64,000 bases of DNA from AP-15 sp963814865 (GCA_963814865.1 CAWFEN010000014.1:1054001-1118000); one strand, 5' to 3'; counted from the stretch's first letter, positions 17,711 through 27,336 are shown. Numbers and translations: made by a program. The notes: generated from the letters alone by a model not told the origin.

Positions 17711-18817
17711 TCAACGCCCGTCGGGGGGCGTAGCCGTCGATGGACCCGCGACCGCGCCCGCACGGGCCCGCGCTGCGTTCGCCTTGTCCGTCTCACCGAG
17801 CACGTCATAAGCATGGGCGAGCCGAGTCCAGCCGGCCTTGTCGTCCGGGTGCTGCTCGAGCCGCGCGGCGAGGCGGTCGACCATGCCGCGGATCATCGTC
17901 TGCCGCTCCTCTGGCGACATCGACTGCGCGGCGGCGATGTCCTTCTGGCTCGGACCGGCCGATGGCGGGTTCGCCGGCGGCGCGTCCGCCGCGATCTCGG
18001 CGAGGCGCTGCGCCACGAATTTGCGCCATGGCGCATCGGCCGGGGCGTCGGCGAGCAGGGCCTGCAGCAGGCTTTTGGCGGTGGCCGTGTCGCCGCGCTG
18101 CAAGGCAGCCTGCGCACCGTAAAAGCGGGCGCGCGGATTGCTGCCGGATTTGGCGAACTCGGCCTCGGCGGCTTGCGTCACCGTGCCCTGGGATTCGAGC
18201 ACCAGGACCTCGCCGAGCTCGGCATGCAGCTCCGGCCGGTCGGGAGCCAAGGCGATCGCATGGGCGTAGGCTTTGTACGCCCCGGGGAAACGTCCGAGCG
18301 AAGCCAGGGTGCGGCCGAGCATGATCCAGTCATCGACATTGCCGGGATCGCGCTTCAGCCGGGCTGCCAATTGATCGGCGGCGGCGGCGAACTCGGCCTC
18401 GTCATGCGCGTTCGCCTGACCGGCGGCCGCGCCGGCGCGGCCGATGTCGGCCGGCGCGCCGACGGCGACGTAAATCGCGATTGCCGCCGCCGGCAGCACG
18501 CCGGCAATGCCGATTGCGGCGCCGGTCCGCCAGGAAAACTCCGCCCGGCTGCCGGCCGGCAGGGTCGATCGCCGGCTTGCTTCGCCGGCCGCCGCCAGCA
18601 TTCGCCGGGTGATCCCGGTGCGCGCTGCCGCGGCCTCTTCCGGGGCGAGCCGGCCCTGCGCGGCCTCGCTGTCGATATCGGCGAGCTGGCGCCGAAATAT
18701 CGCGACGATTGCGCCGTCGTCATCGCTGCCGCCGCGCTCGCCGCGCAGCAACGGCCGCAGCAGCGCGGCGAGCGCAGCCGCGACGAGCAGCCCGGCGACG
18801 ATCCAGAACCAGATCAT
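17711..18817 (-). CDS. ccmI: Cytochrome c biogenesis protein CcmI (CycH)
   Basis: 368 residues. Two N-terminal membrane helices flank a cytoplasmic loop with a coiled-coil-like FRRQLADIDSEAAQGRL, followed by a periplasmic TPR domain (for example DNWIMLGRTLA-like and AGWTRLAHAYDVLG). By family it is the apocytochrome c chaperone working with CcmF and CcmH in haem ligation. The start overlaps the ccmH stop as ATGA. It ends 41 bases before hpnA on the same strand, so read-through into the hopanoid operon is possible. Confidence 0.92.
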   Translation of the reverse strand: MIWFWIVAGLLVAAALAALLRPLLRGERGGSDDDGAIVAIFRRQLADIDSEAAQGRLAPEEAAAARTGITRRMLAAAGEASRRSTLPAGSRAEFSWRTGAAIGIAGVLPAAAIAIYVAVGAPADIGRAGAAAGQANAHDEAEFAAAADQLAARLKRDPGNVDDWIMLGRTLASLGRFPGAYKAYAHAIALAPDRPELHAELGEVLVLESQGTVTQAAEAEFAKSGSNPRARFYGAQAALQRGDTATAKSLLQALLADAPADAPWRKFVAQRLAEIAADAPPANPPSAGPSQKDIAAAQSMSPEERQTMIRGMVDRLAARLEQHPDDKAGWTRLAHAYDVLGETDKANAARARAGAVAGPSTATPPDGR

Positions 18818-19281
18818 CCGCGATCGCCGAGCAGCACTGCGGCGCGCGCGCTTTCTTCCGCCGACAGCGGGGGCGGTCCCCGGTCGGGACGCCGACCTCG
18901 GGCGCGCAGCAGCAGCAATCCGCCGGCGCCCAGCACCAGGATCGGCGGGGTCAGCCAGAGCGCCCAGGTGACCGGCTCGAACGGCGGATCGAGCAGCACG
19001 AAGATGCCGTACCGCGCGACGACGTAATCGAGCACCTGCCGATCGCTGTCGCCGGCGGCCAGCCGCCGGCGCAGCAGGAGGCGCAAATCATGGGCAAGGT
19101 CGGCGTTCAATTCCTCGATCAACTCGTTCTGGCAGACGAGGCAGCGCAGCTCCGTGCCGATCGCTTCGGCGCGCGCCTCCAGCGCCGGATCGGCGAGCCG
19201 CTCGGAAGGTTCGACCGCTTGCGCCCCCCGCCCGCCGATCGCGATCAGCAGCGCGGCCGCGCAGAACAGCCGCAACATCAT
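18814..19281 (-). CDS. ccmH: Cytochrome c maturation thiol-disulfide protein CcmH (CycL)
   Basis: 155 residues. An N-terminal signal segment (LRLFCAAALLIAI) ends near AQA; the redox motif is LRCLVCQNE, the family hallmark, which reduces apocytochrome c cysteines. A C-terminal transmembrane helix (TPPILVLGAGGLLLL) anchors it. The start ATG at 19281 overlaps the ccmF stop; the stop overlaps the ccmI start. The ORF is open upstream within ccmF, which is not coding in that frame. Confidence 0.95.
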   Translation of the reverse strand: MMLRLFCAAALLIAIGGRGAQAVEPSERLADPALEARAEAIGTELRCLVCQNELIEELNADLAHDLRLLLRRRLAAGDSDRQVLDYVVARYGIFVLLDPPFEPVTWALWLTPPILVLGAGGLLLLRARGRRPDRGPPPLSAEESARAAVLLGDRG

Positions 19282-21269
19282 CCGCGGTCCGCCGATCGCA
19301 TGATCGCGGCGGTTACCGGGCGGGACGCCCGCAGCCGCCCGCGCAGCCGGCGGTCGCTCAGCGAGACGAGGCCGCCCAAAGCGGCGAGGATCGCGCCGAA
19401 CCAGATCCAGGGAACGAGCGGGTTGTAATAGGCGCGCAATACCCATCCGCCATGATCGTCGGGGTCGCCCAGCGCCAGATAGAGATCGGCGAAGCCGTTG
19501 GTAGCGATCGCGGTATGGCTCGTCTCGCTACCGGCGAGCGGGTAGAAGCGGCGCTCGGGATAGAGGGTGAAGGGCGCCTTGCCGGGCTGCTCGACCTCGA
19601 TCTCGGCGCGCTGCGCCTGGTAATTGGCGACGGGTCCTTCGGTCACCCCGACAAAGCGCAGAGTGCGGCCGGCGATCGCGATCGTGCCGCCGGGATGCAT
19701 CGTCTCGATGCGTTCGCTGCGCCACGCGATCGATACGGTGATGCCGGCGATCAGGATGCCGACGCCGAAATGAGCCAGCGTATAGCCCCAGGTGCCGCGC
19801 GGCAGGTGGCGCAGGCGCCGCCAGACGGTGGCCAGGGGCAGCTTGGCGAGCCCGGCCCGGTCGGCCAGGTCGGTCAGGACGCCGAGCATGGCCCAGACCG
19901 CGAGCGCCACGCCGCCGAGCGCTGCCGGGGGTGCGCTGCGATCGCAGATGAATACGATGATCGCGGCGAGGACCGCACCGCCGAATGCCGGAGCGAGGCG
20001 GCGGCATGTTGCCGGCAGATTGCCGCGGCGCCAGGCGAGCACCGGGGCGATGACCATGGCGGCGATGCCGGGGACCAGGATCGGGACGAAGGTCGTGTCG
20101 AAATATTGCGGGCCGACCGACAGCTTGACGCCGCTCCACACCTCGGCGAAGAGCGGGTAGAAGGTGCCGAGAAACACCGTCGCCATGCCGGCCGCGAGCA
20201 CCAGATTATTGAGGACGATGGCGCCCTCCCGGCTTACCGGCGCGAACGGGTTGCCGGTCTCGAGCCCCGGCGCGCGCAGCGCATAAAGCAGCAGGCCGCC
20301 GCCGATCACGAGCGCGATCAGCACCAGGATGAAGACGCCGCGCGCCGGGTCGAGGGCAAAGGAATGGACCGAGGTGATGATGCCCGAGCGCACCAGGAAG
20401 GTCCCGATCAGGCTCATGCCGAAGGTCATGATCGCCAGCAGAACGGTCCAGCGCTGCAAGGTCCCGCGCTTTTCGACGACCGCGGCGGAGTGGAGCAGCG
20501 CGGTGCCGAGCAGCCACGGCATGAACGAGGCATTCTCGACCGGGTCCCAGGCCCACCAGCCGCCCCAGCCGAGCACGTAATAGGCCCACCAGCTGCCCAT
20601 CGCGACGCCGACGGTCAGCCCGCACCACGCCGTCAGGGCCCAGGGCCGGACCCAGCGCGCCCAGGCCGAGCCGATCCGGCCTTCGAGGAGGGCGGCGATC
20701 GCGAACGAATAGGTGATCGAAAAGCCGACATAGCCGAAATAAAGAAACGGCGGGTGGAAAGCGAGGCCCGGGTCCTGCAGCAGCGGGTTGAGGCCGCGGC
20801 CGTCGGCCGGCACCGGAAACAGCCGCTCGAACGGGTTCGAGGTGGCGATGATGAAGGCGAGCGTACCAAACCCGAGCAGCCCCTGGATCGCCAGGGTGCG
20901 GGCGCGCAGGCTCAATGGCAGCGACCGGCCCAGCAGCGCGACCAGCCCGCCGAACAGCGCCAGCATGAAGACCCACAGCATCATCGAGCCTTCATGGCTG
21001 CCCCAGGCGCCGGTCACCTTGTACAGCATCGGCTTCGTCAGGCTCGAATTCTCGTAGACGTTGCGCACCGAGAAATCGGAGACGATGTGCGCATGGATAA
21101 AGACGGCAAAGGAGAGCGCCACCAGGCCGAGCTGCAGCAGCGCGGCCGGCCGCGCCAGATCCATCAGCGCCCCGCTGCGCGCCGACGCGCCGACGAGCGG
21201 CACGGTCCCCTGCACCAGCGCCGCCAGCAGCGCCAGGACGAGCGCGAAATGGCCGATCTCTACGAGCAT
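19278..21269 (-). CDS. ccmF: Cytochrome c haem lyase subunit CcmF
   Basis: 663 residues with about 15 hydrophobic segments. The haem-handling WWD domain reads GWGGWWAWDPVENASFMPW, and the flanking motif is VTGAWGSHEGSMMLW. It attaches haem b to apocytochrome c at the periplasmic face. It is the first gene of a ccmF-ccmH-ccmI run. ccmE, normally just upstream, and ccmG, normally between ccmF and ccmH, are not in the window. The gene reads through without break. Confidence 0.97.
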   Translation of the reverse strand: MLVEIGHFALVLALLAALVQGTVPLVGASARSGALMDLARPAALLQLGLVALSFAVFIHAHIVSDFSVRNVYENSSLTKPMLYKVTGAWGSHEGSMMLWVFMLALFGGLVALLGRSLPLSLRARTLAIQGLLGFGTLAFIIATSNPFERLFPVPADGRGLNPLLQDPGLAFHPPFLYFGYVGFSITYSFAIAALLEGRIGSAWARWVRPWALTAWCGLTVGVAMGSWWAYYVLGWGGWWAWDPVENASFMPWLLGTALLHSAAVVEKRGTLQRWTVLLAIMTFGMSLIGTFLVRSGIITSVHSFALDPARGVFILVLIALVIGGGLLLYALRAPGLETGNPFAPVSREGAIVLNNLVLAAGMATVFLGTFYPLFAEVWSGVKLSVGPQYFDTTFVPILVPGIAAMVIAPVLAWRRGNLPATCRRLAPAFGGAVLAAIIVFICDRSAPPAALGGVALAVWAMLGVLTDLADRAGLAKLPLATVWRRLRHLPRGTWGYTLAHFGVGILIAGITVSIAWRSERIETMHPGGTIAIAGRTLRFVGVTEGPVANYQAQRAEIEVEQPGKAPFTLYPERRFYPLAGSETSHTAIATNGFADLYLALGDPDDHGGWVLRAYYNPLVPWIWFGAILAALGGLVSLSDRRLRGRLRASRPVTAAIMRSADRG

Positions 21270-21410
21270 CTCACCGCACTCGAACCAAGCGGTCGACGTC
21301 CGGCCATCCTGGCAGGAGAGCCGTCTTGGTGCCAGGCATTACGCCGCAGAACCAGCATTGCCAGGGCCGGCCCCGCCATGTCGGCATGCTGCATCGCGGC
21401 CGCCGCAGGG

Positions 21411-21515
21411 CACCCCGGTGCCGGGGAGCAGGGGCCGTCCACCCCGCCATTACGGGGCGCAGGCACGGCCTGTCCCCTCGGGCCGCCCCGGAATGACGGC
21501 CGGTTGCGGCTTTCG
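21411..21515. repeat. Cluster of intergenic hairpins upstream of ccmF
   Basis: The 261 bp gap between the E1-alpha gene and ccmF (same strand) holds several perfect inverted repeats: CCCCGG-TG-CCGGGG (21413-21426), CCCCG-CCATTA-CGGGG (21442-21457), and a GGCC/GCCCCGG-rich block ending GGAATGACGG near 21497. The GGAATGACG string also occurs in the two dispersed hairpin repeats of this window. Probably a decayed palindromic intergenic element; it may also terminate the E1-alpha transcript. Confidence 0.5.
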
Positions 21516-21530
21516 CGCCGAAAGCCTGCA

Positions 21531-22511
21531 TCAGGCCGCAAAGACGTCGTCGGTCGCCTGCTCGGGCAACGGGAATGGGCTGGCCTCGGCAAAGGCGACG
21601 GCGGCCTCGAGAGCAGTCATGATTTCGCGGTCCATGGTTTGCAGTTCGGCGTCATCGAGATAGCCCTGCTCCCGGAGCTGACGTTCGAGCCGCGCGATCG
21701 GATCCTTTCCTTTCCACGCTTCAATCTCCGCCGGGTCGCGCGAATCAGCCTGTCCGCGGCGCTCGGTGTGGCCGCGCCAGCGGTAGGTCTTGCACTCGAT
21801 CAGGGTCGGGCCGGCGCCCGAGCGCGCCCGCTCCACGGCGCGATTTGCCGCCTGATAGACCGCGAAGATGTCGTTGCCGTCGACGACGACACCCGGAATG
21901 CCGTAGCCGGCCGCGCGCTCCGCCACATCACCCAGCGCATGGGTCGCGGCGGCCGCGGTGTTTGCAGCATACATGTTGTTCTCGCACACATAGAGCATCG
22001 GCAACTTCCAGGTCGCCGCGATATTCAGGCATTCATGAAACGGCCCGGCATTCGATGCGCCGTCTCCGAAAAACGAGACCGCGACACCGCCCCTGCCTTC
22101 CATCTGTGCCGCCAGGCCGGCGCCGGTCACGATCGCGATCCCGCCGGCGACGATGCCGTTGGCGCCGAGCATGCCGATGCCGAAATCGGCGATGTGCATC
22201 GAGCCGCCTTTGCCCTTGCAGTAGCCGGTCTGGCGCCCGTACAGCTCGGCCATCATGCGGTTGAGGTCGGCGCCCTTGGCGATGCAATGGCCGTGGCCGC
22301 GATGCGTCGAGATGATCCGGTCGCCGCGGCCGAGCGCGCTGCAGACGCCGACGGCGGCCGCCTCCTCGCCGATATAGCAATGCACGACGCCGTAGATGTT
22401 GCCGGCGAGGTAGTCCGCCGAGGCACGCTCCTCAAACCGACGGATCGTCAGCATCTGGCGCAGCATCCGGCGCTGCGTGTCGGGCGGCAGGTTCGGCGAA
22501 AGGCTTTGCAT
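21531..22511 (-). CDS. Thiamine-diphosphate-dependent dehydrogenase E1 component, alpha subunit
   Basis: 326 residues of the pyruvate / branched-chain / acetoin dehydrogenase E1-alpha family. The ThDP-Mg motif runs from FFGDGASNAGPFHECLN to PMLYVCENN. Other signatures are ISTHRGHGHCIAKG and CKGKGGSMHI, and the phosphorylation-loop-like region is YRWRGHTERR. The start MQSLSPNLPPDTQ is the likely one; the ORF upstream is open but unlike the family. No E1-beta, E2 or E3 gene adjoins it, which is unusual. The acetoin dehydrogenase AcoA type is the closest guess; the substrate is not decided. Confidence 0.85.
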   Translation of the reverse strand: MQSLSPNLPPDTQRRMLRQMLTIRRFEERASADYLAGNIYGVVHCYIGEEAAAVGVCSALGRGDRIISTHRGHGHCIAKGADLNRMMAELYGRQTGYCKGKGGSMHIADFGIGMLGANGIVAGGIAIVTGAGLAAQMEGRGGVAVSFFGDGASNAGPFHECLNIAATWKLPMLYVCENNMYAANTAAAATHALGDVAERAAGYGIPGVVVDGNDIFAVYQAANRAVERARSGAGPTLIECKTYRWRGHTERRGQADSRDPAEIEAWKGKDPIARLERQLREQGYLDDAELQTMDREIMTALEAAVAFAEASPFPLPEQATDDVFAA

Positions 22512-22734
22512 GGGCAGGGTCCCTCCGGGCCGCTCAGGGCTCGTCATGATGGGCCAGCGCCGAAAGGGTGGCAACTGCAACATCGGCGCTGCGCTTCGGC
22601 GCGGCCTTCCAATGCCCTCGGCTATGGGCCGGTGGCGAGCATCGAAGGTCAGGAAAAAGGACTCGGCCATTCGCGGCCGGCCTTGCCGCATCATTACTGG
22701 GCATAGGGCTGGAAACCGTCTATCAGACCGGGGG

Positions 22735-23619
22735 ATGCCGGGCAGGGAGCAAGGGGTGGTGGCGAGCAGCGAAGAACCGAGGGATATCGTCGCAAGGGTG
22801 GCGGCCGTGGCCGAACGGATCGAAACGCCGTGCGGCGACGGCGCCATGGTCTGGCGCCTGTGGGGGAGCGGACCGCCCCTCGTCCTGTTCCACGGCGGCT
22901 ACGGCTCGTGGATGCATTGGATCCGCAACGTGCTGCCGCTGTCGCGGATGTTCACCGTGGTCGCCCCCGACCTGCCGGGGCTGGGTGAATCGGCGACCCC
23001 GCCCGAGCCGCATACGGCCGACGGTCTGGCCCGGATCATCGTCGCCGGGCTCGACATCGTGCTGCCTCAGCGAACCGATCTGCACATCGCCGGCTTCTCG
23101 TTCGGCGGTGTGCTCGGCGGTCCCGTCGCGGCGTTGCTCGGTCGGCGCGTGCGCGGCTTCACGATCGTCGGGTCGAACGGGCTCGGTCTCGTGCGCCAAC
23201 CGACCGATCTCCAGCGCGTGCCGGCCGGCGCCGACACGGAAACGGCAATGGCAGTCCACCGCCACAATCTCGGGGCGTTGATGATCGCCGATCCGGCCAG
23301 GATCGACGCGCTCGCGGTCCATATCCAGTCGACGAACGCGCCGCGCGGCCGGGTCAGAAGCCGCCGGTTCTCGCGCGCCGACACGCTGGCCCGCGCGCTG
23401 CCGTCGGTGGCGGCGCGGATCGACGGCATCTGGGGCGGGCGCGACGCCACCGCCTGCCCATATCTCGACGAGCGCGCCCGCGCCCTGCGCAATATCCAGC
23501 CCGAGGCCCGCTTTGAAATCATCGAGGGCGCCGGGCATTGGGTGCAGTACGAGGCAGCCGACCGCTTCAACCCCCTCCTCGCCGAAATCGCACGCCAACG
23601 CGGGAGTGCCGCGCCATGA
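22735..23619 (+). CDS. Alpha/beta hydrolase
   Basis: About 294 residues from ATG 22735; a GTG start shortly after is possible. The fold is clear: PPLVLFHGGYGSWMHW (oxyanion region), VVAPDLPGLGES, the nucleophile elbow GFSFGG, a late acid in IWGGRDATAC, and the catalytic His in EGAGHWVQYE. The substrate is unknown. Its stop overlaps the start of a short-chain dehydrogenase as ATGA, so the two probably act in one pathway, for example ester or lactone metabolism. It is divergent from the E1-alpha gene with 223 bases between them. Confidence 0.85.
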   Translation: MPGREQGVVASSEEPRDIVARVAAVAERIETPCGDGAMVWRLWGSGPPLVLFHGGYGSWMHWIRNVLPLSRMFTVVAPDLPGLGESATPPEPHTADGLARIIVAGLDIVLPQRTDLHIAGFSFGGVLGGPVAALLGRRVRGFTIVGSNGLGLVRQPTDLQRVPAGADTETAMAVHRHNLGALMIADPARIDALAVHIQSTNAPRGRVRSRRFSRADTLARALPSVAARIDGIWGGRDATACPYLDERARALRNIQPEARFEIIEGAGHWVQYEAADRFNPLLAEIARQRGSAAP

Positions 23620-24375
23620 CGACGGAGAACGAATTTTCCCTGGCCGGCAAGGTCGCCATCGTCACCGGCGGCAGCAGCGGCATCGGCGCGGCATCCGTCC
23701 GCCGGCTCGCAGCGGCCGGCGCGCGCATCGTCGTCGGCTACAACAAGGGCGTCGAGCGGGCGGCGGCGCTGATCGGCGAGCTGCCCGGCGGCGGCCATCG
23801 GGCGATATACCTGCCGCTCGAGGACAGCGCCGAGATCCGCAAGGTCAGCGGCCATGGTCAAGGAGGAGTTCGGCCGCGCCGACATCCTCGTCAATTCCGC
23901 CGGCTTTACCCGGATGGTCCCGCACCACGATCTCGACGCGCTCGACGACGATCTGATCGACGCGGTGCTGACCGCCAATGTGCGCGGCCCGTTCGCGACG
24001 ATCCGCGCCTTTGTTCCGCTGCTGCGCGAATCCGGGGATGGGGTGATCGTCAACATCTCCTCGGGCGCCGCCCAGCACGGCACCGGCAGCTCGATCATCT
24101 ACGGCGCCTCAAAGGCCGCGCTCAACACGATGAGCATGGCATTGGCGCGCGTGCTCGGCCCCGAGATCCGCGTCGTCATCGTAGCGCCGGGGATGGTCCA
24201 TACCGGCTTTGTTCCCGGCCGCACCGAGGAGATGATGGCGCGGGCGGCCGCGGCGACCCCGCTCAAACGCGCCATCGAGGCCGATGACGTGGCGCGCGCG
24301 GTCATGGCTGTAATCACTCATTTGCGGCATACCACAGGATCGATCATCACCGTCGATGCCGGCCGGCATCTGTAG
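23616..24375 (+). CDS. Short-chain dehydrogenase/reductase (one-base frameshift near 23852)
   Basis: About 252 residues when repaired, the classical SDR length. The cofactor motif is AIVTGGSSGIGAASV, the NAG-type motif is ILVNSAGFTRMV, the catalytic Ser lies in VIVNISSGAA and the YxxxK in SIIYGASKAALN. The C-terminus TGSIITVDAGRHL is typical. Reading begins at 23616 (ATGA overlap with the hydrolase) and changes frame after EIRKVSG; removing one C from CC at 23852-23853 gives VSGMVKEEFGRADILVN. It may reduce a ketone or ketoacyl product made with the partner hydrolase; the substrate is unknown. Confidence 0.87.
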
Positions 24376-24403
24376 CGGCCGGGGTTCGAGGAGCTTGCAG
24401 CCG

Positions 24404-27292
24404 ATGAAACTGGCGTTCCGGCCCCACATAACCCGCTCGGCGGCCGCCCGGGCCGCTGCGGATGCGCATCGCGCCGGAGCCGGTTCGGCGCCCCGGCCGC
24501 AGAGGAACGCCGCGGCCACGATAGCGCGACAACGCGACGTGATCGACCGCCGCGCATTGGCAGAGGAATTGTCGGACGCAGCCCGCTCGGTCCCGGCCCC
24601 GGGTCTTGACCGGCGGCCGCTCGTCGCGCCGTTGAAGGCGGCGCTGACCGCCGGCCGCGCCGAGATCCGCCGCCGGTTCGAGGCAGCCGGCGACGCTGCC
24701 GCGGTCGTGCGCGAGCAGTGCTTTCTGATCGACCAGCTGATCCGCGCACTGTTCGACGTGGTCACCGGCGAGATCTATCCGCTCGCCAACCCGACCTCGG
24801 GCGAGCGCCTGGCGCTGGTCGCTGTCGGCGGCTATGGCCGCGGCGAGCTGGCGCCCTATTCCGATATCGATCTGCTGTTTCTGCTGCCCTACAAGCAGAC
24901 CCCGCACACCGAGCAGGTCGTCGAATCGCTGCTCTATTCGTTGTGGGACCTCGGGCTGAAGATCGGGCAGGCGACGCGCTCGGTCGAGGAATGCCTGCGC
25001 CAGGCCAAATCCGACCTGACGATCCGCACCGGTCTGCTCGAAGCGCGCTACCTGTGGGGCGAGGAGGCGCTGTTCCGCGAGTTGAAGCAGCGCTTCGACG
25101 CCGAGGTCGTACGCGGCACCGCGGCACAATTCGTCGAGGCCAAGCTCGCCGAGCGCGACGCGCGGCATCTCCGCGTCGGTGACAGCCGCTATCAGCTCGA
25201 ACCGCACGTCAAGGAGGGCAAGGGCGGGCTGCGGGACCTGCACACCTTGTTCTGGATCGCGAAATACATCTATCGCATCGACGACGTCGGCAAGCTCGTC
25301 GATCTCGGCGTGCTGTCGAACGAGGAATCGCAGCGCTTCGCCCGCGCCCAGACCTTCTTGTGGACGGTCCGCTGCCACCTCCACTACCTGGCCGGCCGGC
25401 CCGAGGAGCGCCTCACCTTCGACCTGCAGACCGAGATCGGCCGGCGGATGGGCTACACCGACCACGCCGGGAGCCGCGGGGTCGAGCGCTTCATGAAGCA
25501 TTACTTTCTCGTCGCCAAGGATGTCGGCGACCTGACCCGCGTCTTTTGCGCCATCCTCGAAGCCGACCAGCAGCGCCGGCGCCGGCTCCCGTGGGTGCGA
25601 TGGGGGACCGGACGGCGCGCCTTGGACGGCTTCGTGCTCGACGGCGAGCGGCTGACGATCCCGTCGGAGGATTTTTTCAAGAACGATCCGGCGGCACTGT
25701 TGCGGCTGTTCCATGTGGCCCAGCAGCACGGGCTCGACATCCATCCGCGCGCGCTGCGCCGGGCCGGCCAGTCGCTAAAGCTGATCGGCCGGCAATTGCG
25801 CGAGGACCCGGACGCCAACCGGCTCTTTCTCGAGATCCTGACCTCGCGCAAGGACCCGGAAACCGCGCTGCGGCGGATGAACGAGGCCGGGGTCTTCGGC
25901 CGTTTCATCCCCGATTTCGGGCGCGTCGTCGCCCAGATGCAGTACGACATGTATCATCACTACACGGTCGACGAGCACACGCTCTTTGCCATCGGCATCC
26001 TGCACAAGATCGAGAGCGGGGCATTCGCCGACGAGCTGCCGGCAGAGACCCGGCTCGCGGCGACGATCGTGTCGCGCCGCGCCCTCTATCTCGCCGTGCT
26101 ATTGCACGACATCGCCAAGGGCCGCGGTGGCGACCATTCGGTGCTCGGCGAGCGCATTGCCGAAAAGCTCGGCCCGCGGCTCGGGATTTCGGCCGAGGAA
26201 ACCGAGACGGTCGCGTGGCTGGTGCGCTGGCACCTGCTGATGAGCGGCACCGCTTTCAAGCGCGATATCGACGACCCGCAGACGATCAGCGACTTTATCG
26301 AGCGCGTGCAGTCGCCCGAACGGTTGAAGCTGCTGCTGATCCTGACCGTCGCCGATATCAGGGCGGTCGGACCGCATGTGTGGAACGGCTGGAAGGCGAC
26401 GTTGCTGCGCGAGCTGTACCATCGCGCCATCGAGGTCATGGCCGGCGGCCTCACGGTCGAGGGCCAGGATTCGCGGGTCGCGGCCGCCCTGGCCGCGGTG
26501 CGAGGGCTTCTACCCGATTTCAGCGAAGCGGAATTCGCGGCTTTCGCCAAGATCGGCTACCCCTTCTATTGGCTGTCCTTCGATGCCGGCACCCATGCCC
26601 GGCACGCGCGGCTGATGCGCGAGGCAGAAACGAGCGATGCGCCGCTCACCGTCGAAAAGCGGGTCGATGCACAGCGCGCGGTGACCGAGATCACGCTCTA
26701 CACAGCCGACCATGCCGGGCTGTTCTCGCGCATCGCCGGCGCGCTCGCAGTCAGTGGCGCCAACATCGTCGACGCCAGGATCATGACCATGAGCAACGGC
26801 ATGGCGCTCGATACGTTCTGGGTGCAGGACCTGGCCGGCCGGCCGTTCGATCGGCCGGACAAGCTCGCCAGGCTCGCCGTGGTTTTCGAGAATGTGCTGA
26901 CCGGCGATCTGAAGCCGCACCGCGAGCTCGCCCGCCCACCCGCCTTTCCGAGCCGCACGCGGGTCTTCACCGTGGCACCGCGCGTCCTCGTCGACAACAA
27001 GGCGAGCGCCTTGCACACGGTCATCGAGGTCAACGGGCGCGACCGGCCGGGACTGCTGTTCGAGCTGACCCGCGAGCTGACCCGGCTCAACCTCCAGGTC
27101 TCGAGCGCCAAGATCTCGACCTATGGCGAAAAGGTCGTCGACGTGTTCTATGTCAAGAACCTGTTCGGGCATAAGGTCGACCACCCGGCGAAGCTCGCCG
27201 AGATCCGCGGCACCCTCGAGGCGGTGCTGGCCAAGGGGAATGAGGCGGCGCTGCCGGAGGCTCGCCGCGAACGTGCTGCAGCGGCCGGATGA
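24404..27292 (+). CDS. glnD: Bifunctional PII uridylyltransferase / uridylyl-removing enzyme GlnD
   Basis: 962 residues. It uridylylates PII proteins under nitrogen limitation and reverses this when glutamine is high. Domains in order: nucleotidyltransferase with GGYGRGELAPYSDIDLLFLL (about 140-165), a PII-UTase helper region, an HD domain with LLHDIAKGRGGDHSVLG (about 565-585), and two C-terminal ACT domains (one starting TLYTADHAGLFSRIAGAL, the other EVNGRDRPGLLFELTREL). The ATG at 24404 is chosen over an upstream in-frame GTG/ATG because it follows a GAGGAG-like ribosome site. The N-terminus is longer than usual by about 20 residues. Confidence 0.96.
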   Translation: MKLAFRPHITRSAAARAAADAHRAGAGSAPRPQRNAAATIARQRDVIDRRALAEELSDAARSVPAPGLDRRPLVAPLKAALTAGRAEIRRRFEAAGDAAAVVREQCFLIDQLIRALFDVVTGEIYPLANPTSGERLALVAVGGYGRGELAPYSDIDLLFLLPYKQTPHTEQVVESLLYSLWDLGLKIGQATRSVEECLRQAKSDLTIRTGLLEARYLWGEEALFRELKQRFDAEVVRGTAAQFVEAKLAERDARHLRVGDSRYQLEPHVKEGKGGLRDLHTLFWIAKYIYRIDDVGKLVDLGVLSNEESQRFARAQTFLWTVRCHLHYLAGRPEERLTFDLQTEIGRRMGYTDHAGSRGVERFMKHYFLVAKDVGDLTRVFCAILEADQQRRRRLPWVRWGTGRRALDGFVLDGERLTIPSEDFFKNDPAALLRLFHVAQQHGLDIHPRALRRAGQSLKLIGRQLREDPDANRLFLEILTSRKDPETALRRMNEAGVFGRFIPDFGRVVAQMQYDMYHHYTVDEHTLFAIGILHKIESGAFADELPAETRLAATIVSRRALYLAVLLHDIAKGRGGDHSVLGERIAEKLGPRLGISAEETETVAWLVRWHLLMSGTAFKRDIDDPQTISDFIERVQSPERLKLLLILTVADIRAVGPHVWNGWKATLLRELYHRAIEVMAGGLTVEGQDSRVAAALAAVRGLLPDFSEAEFAAFAKIGYPFYWLSFDAGTHARHARLMREAETSDAPLTVEKRVDAQRAVTEITLYTADHAGLFSRIAGALAVSGANIVDARIMTMSNGMALDTFWVQDLAGRPFDRPDKLARLAVVFENVLTGDLKPHRELARPPAFPSRTRVFTVAPRVLVDNKASALHTVIEVNGRDRPGLLFELTRELTRLNLQVSSAKISTYGEKVVDVFYVKNLFGHKVDHPAKLAEIRGTLEAVLAKGNEAALPEARRERAAAAG

Positions 27293-27336
27293 GGCTGCGG
27301 AACGCCGGACCATGCCAATCCAGGAGTGACCATACC

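Noticed and set aside
15801..17714. A single 637-codon hpnA-hpnC fusion
   Set aside because: The middle part is out-of-frame hpnA. After repair of one base hpnA ends at 16667 and hpnC starts at 16670 by a normal ATGA overlap.
19452..22706. A 1084-codon ORF on the plus strand opposite ccmF and the E1-alpha gene
   Set aside because: It mirrors two well-conserved genes on the other strand, is rich in Arg/Gly/Asp as expected for antisense of GC-rich coding DNA, and has no domain.
24380..24395. GGTTCGAG string resembling a tRNA T-loop
   Set aside because: No cloverleaf stems or CCA-side pairing around it; it is the leader of glnD.
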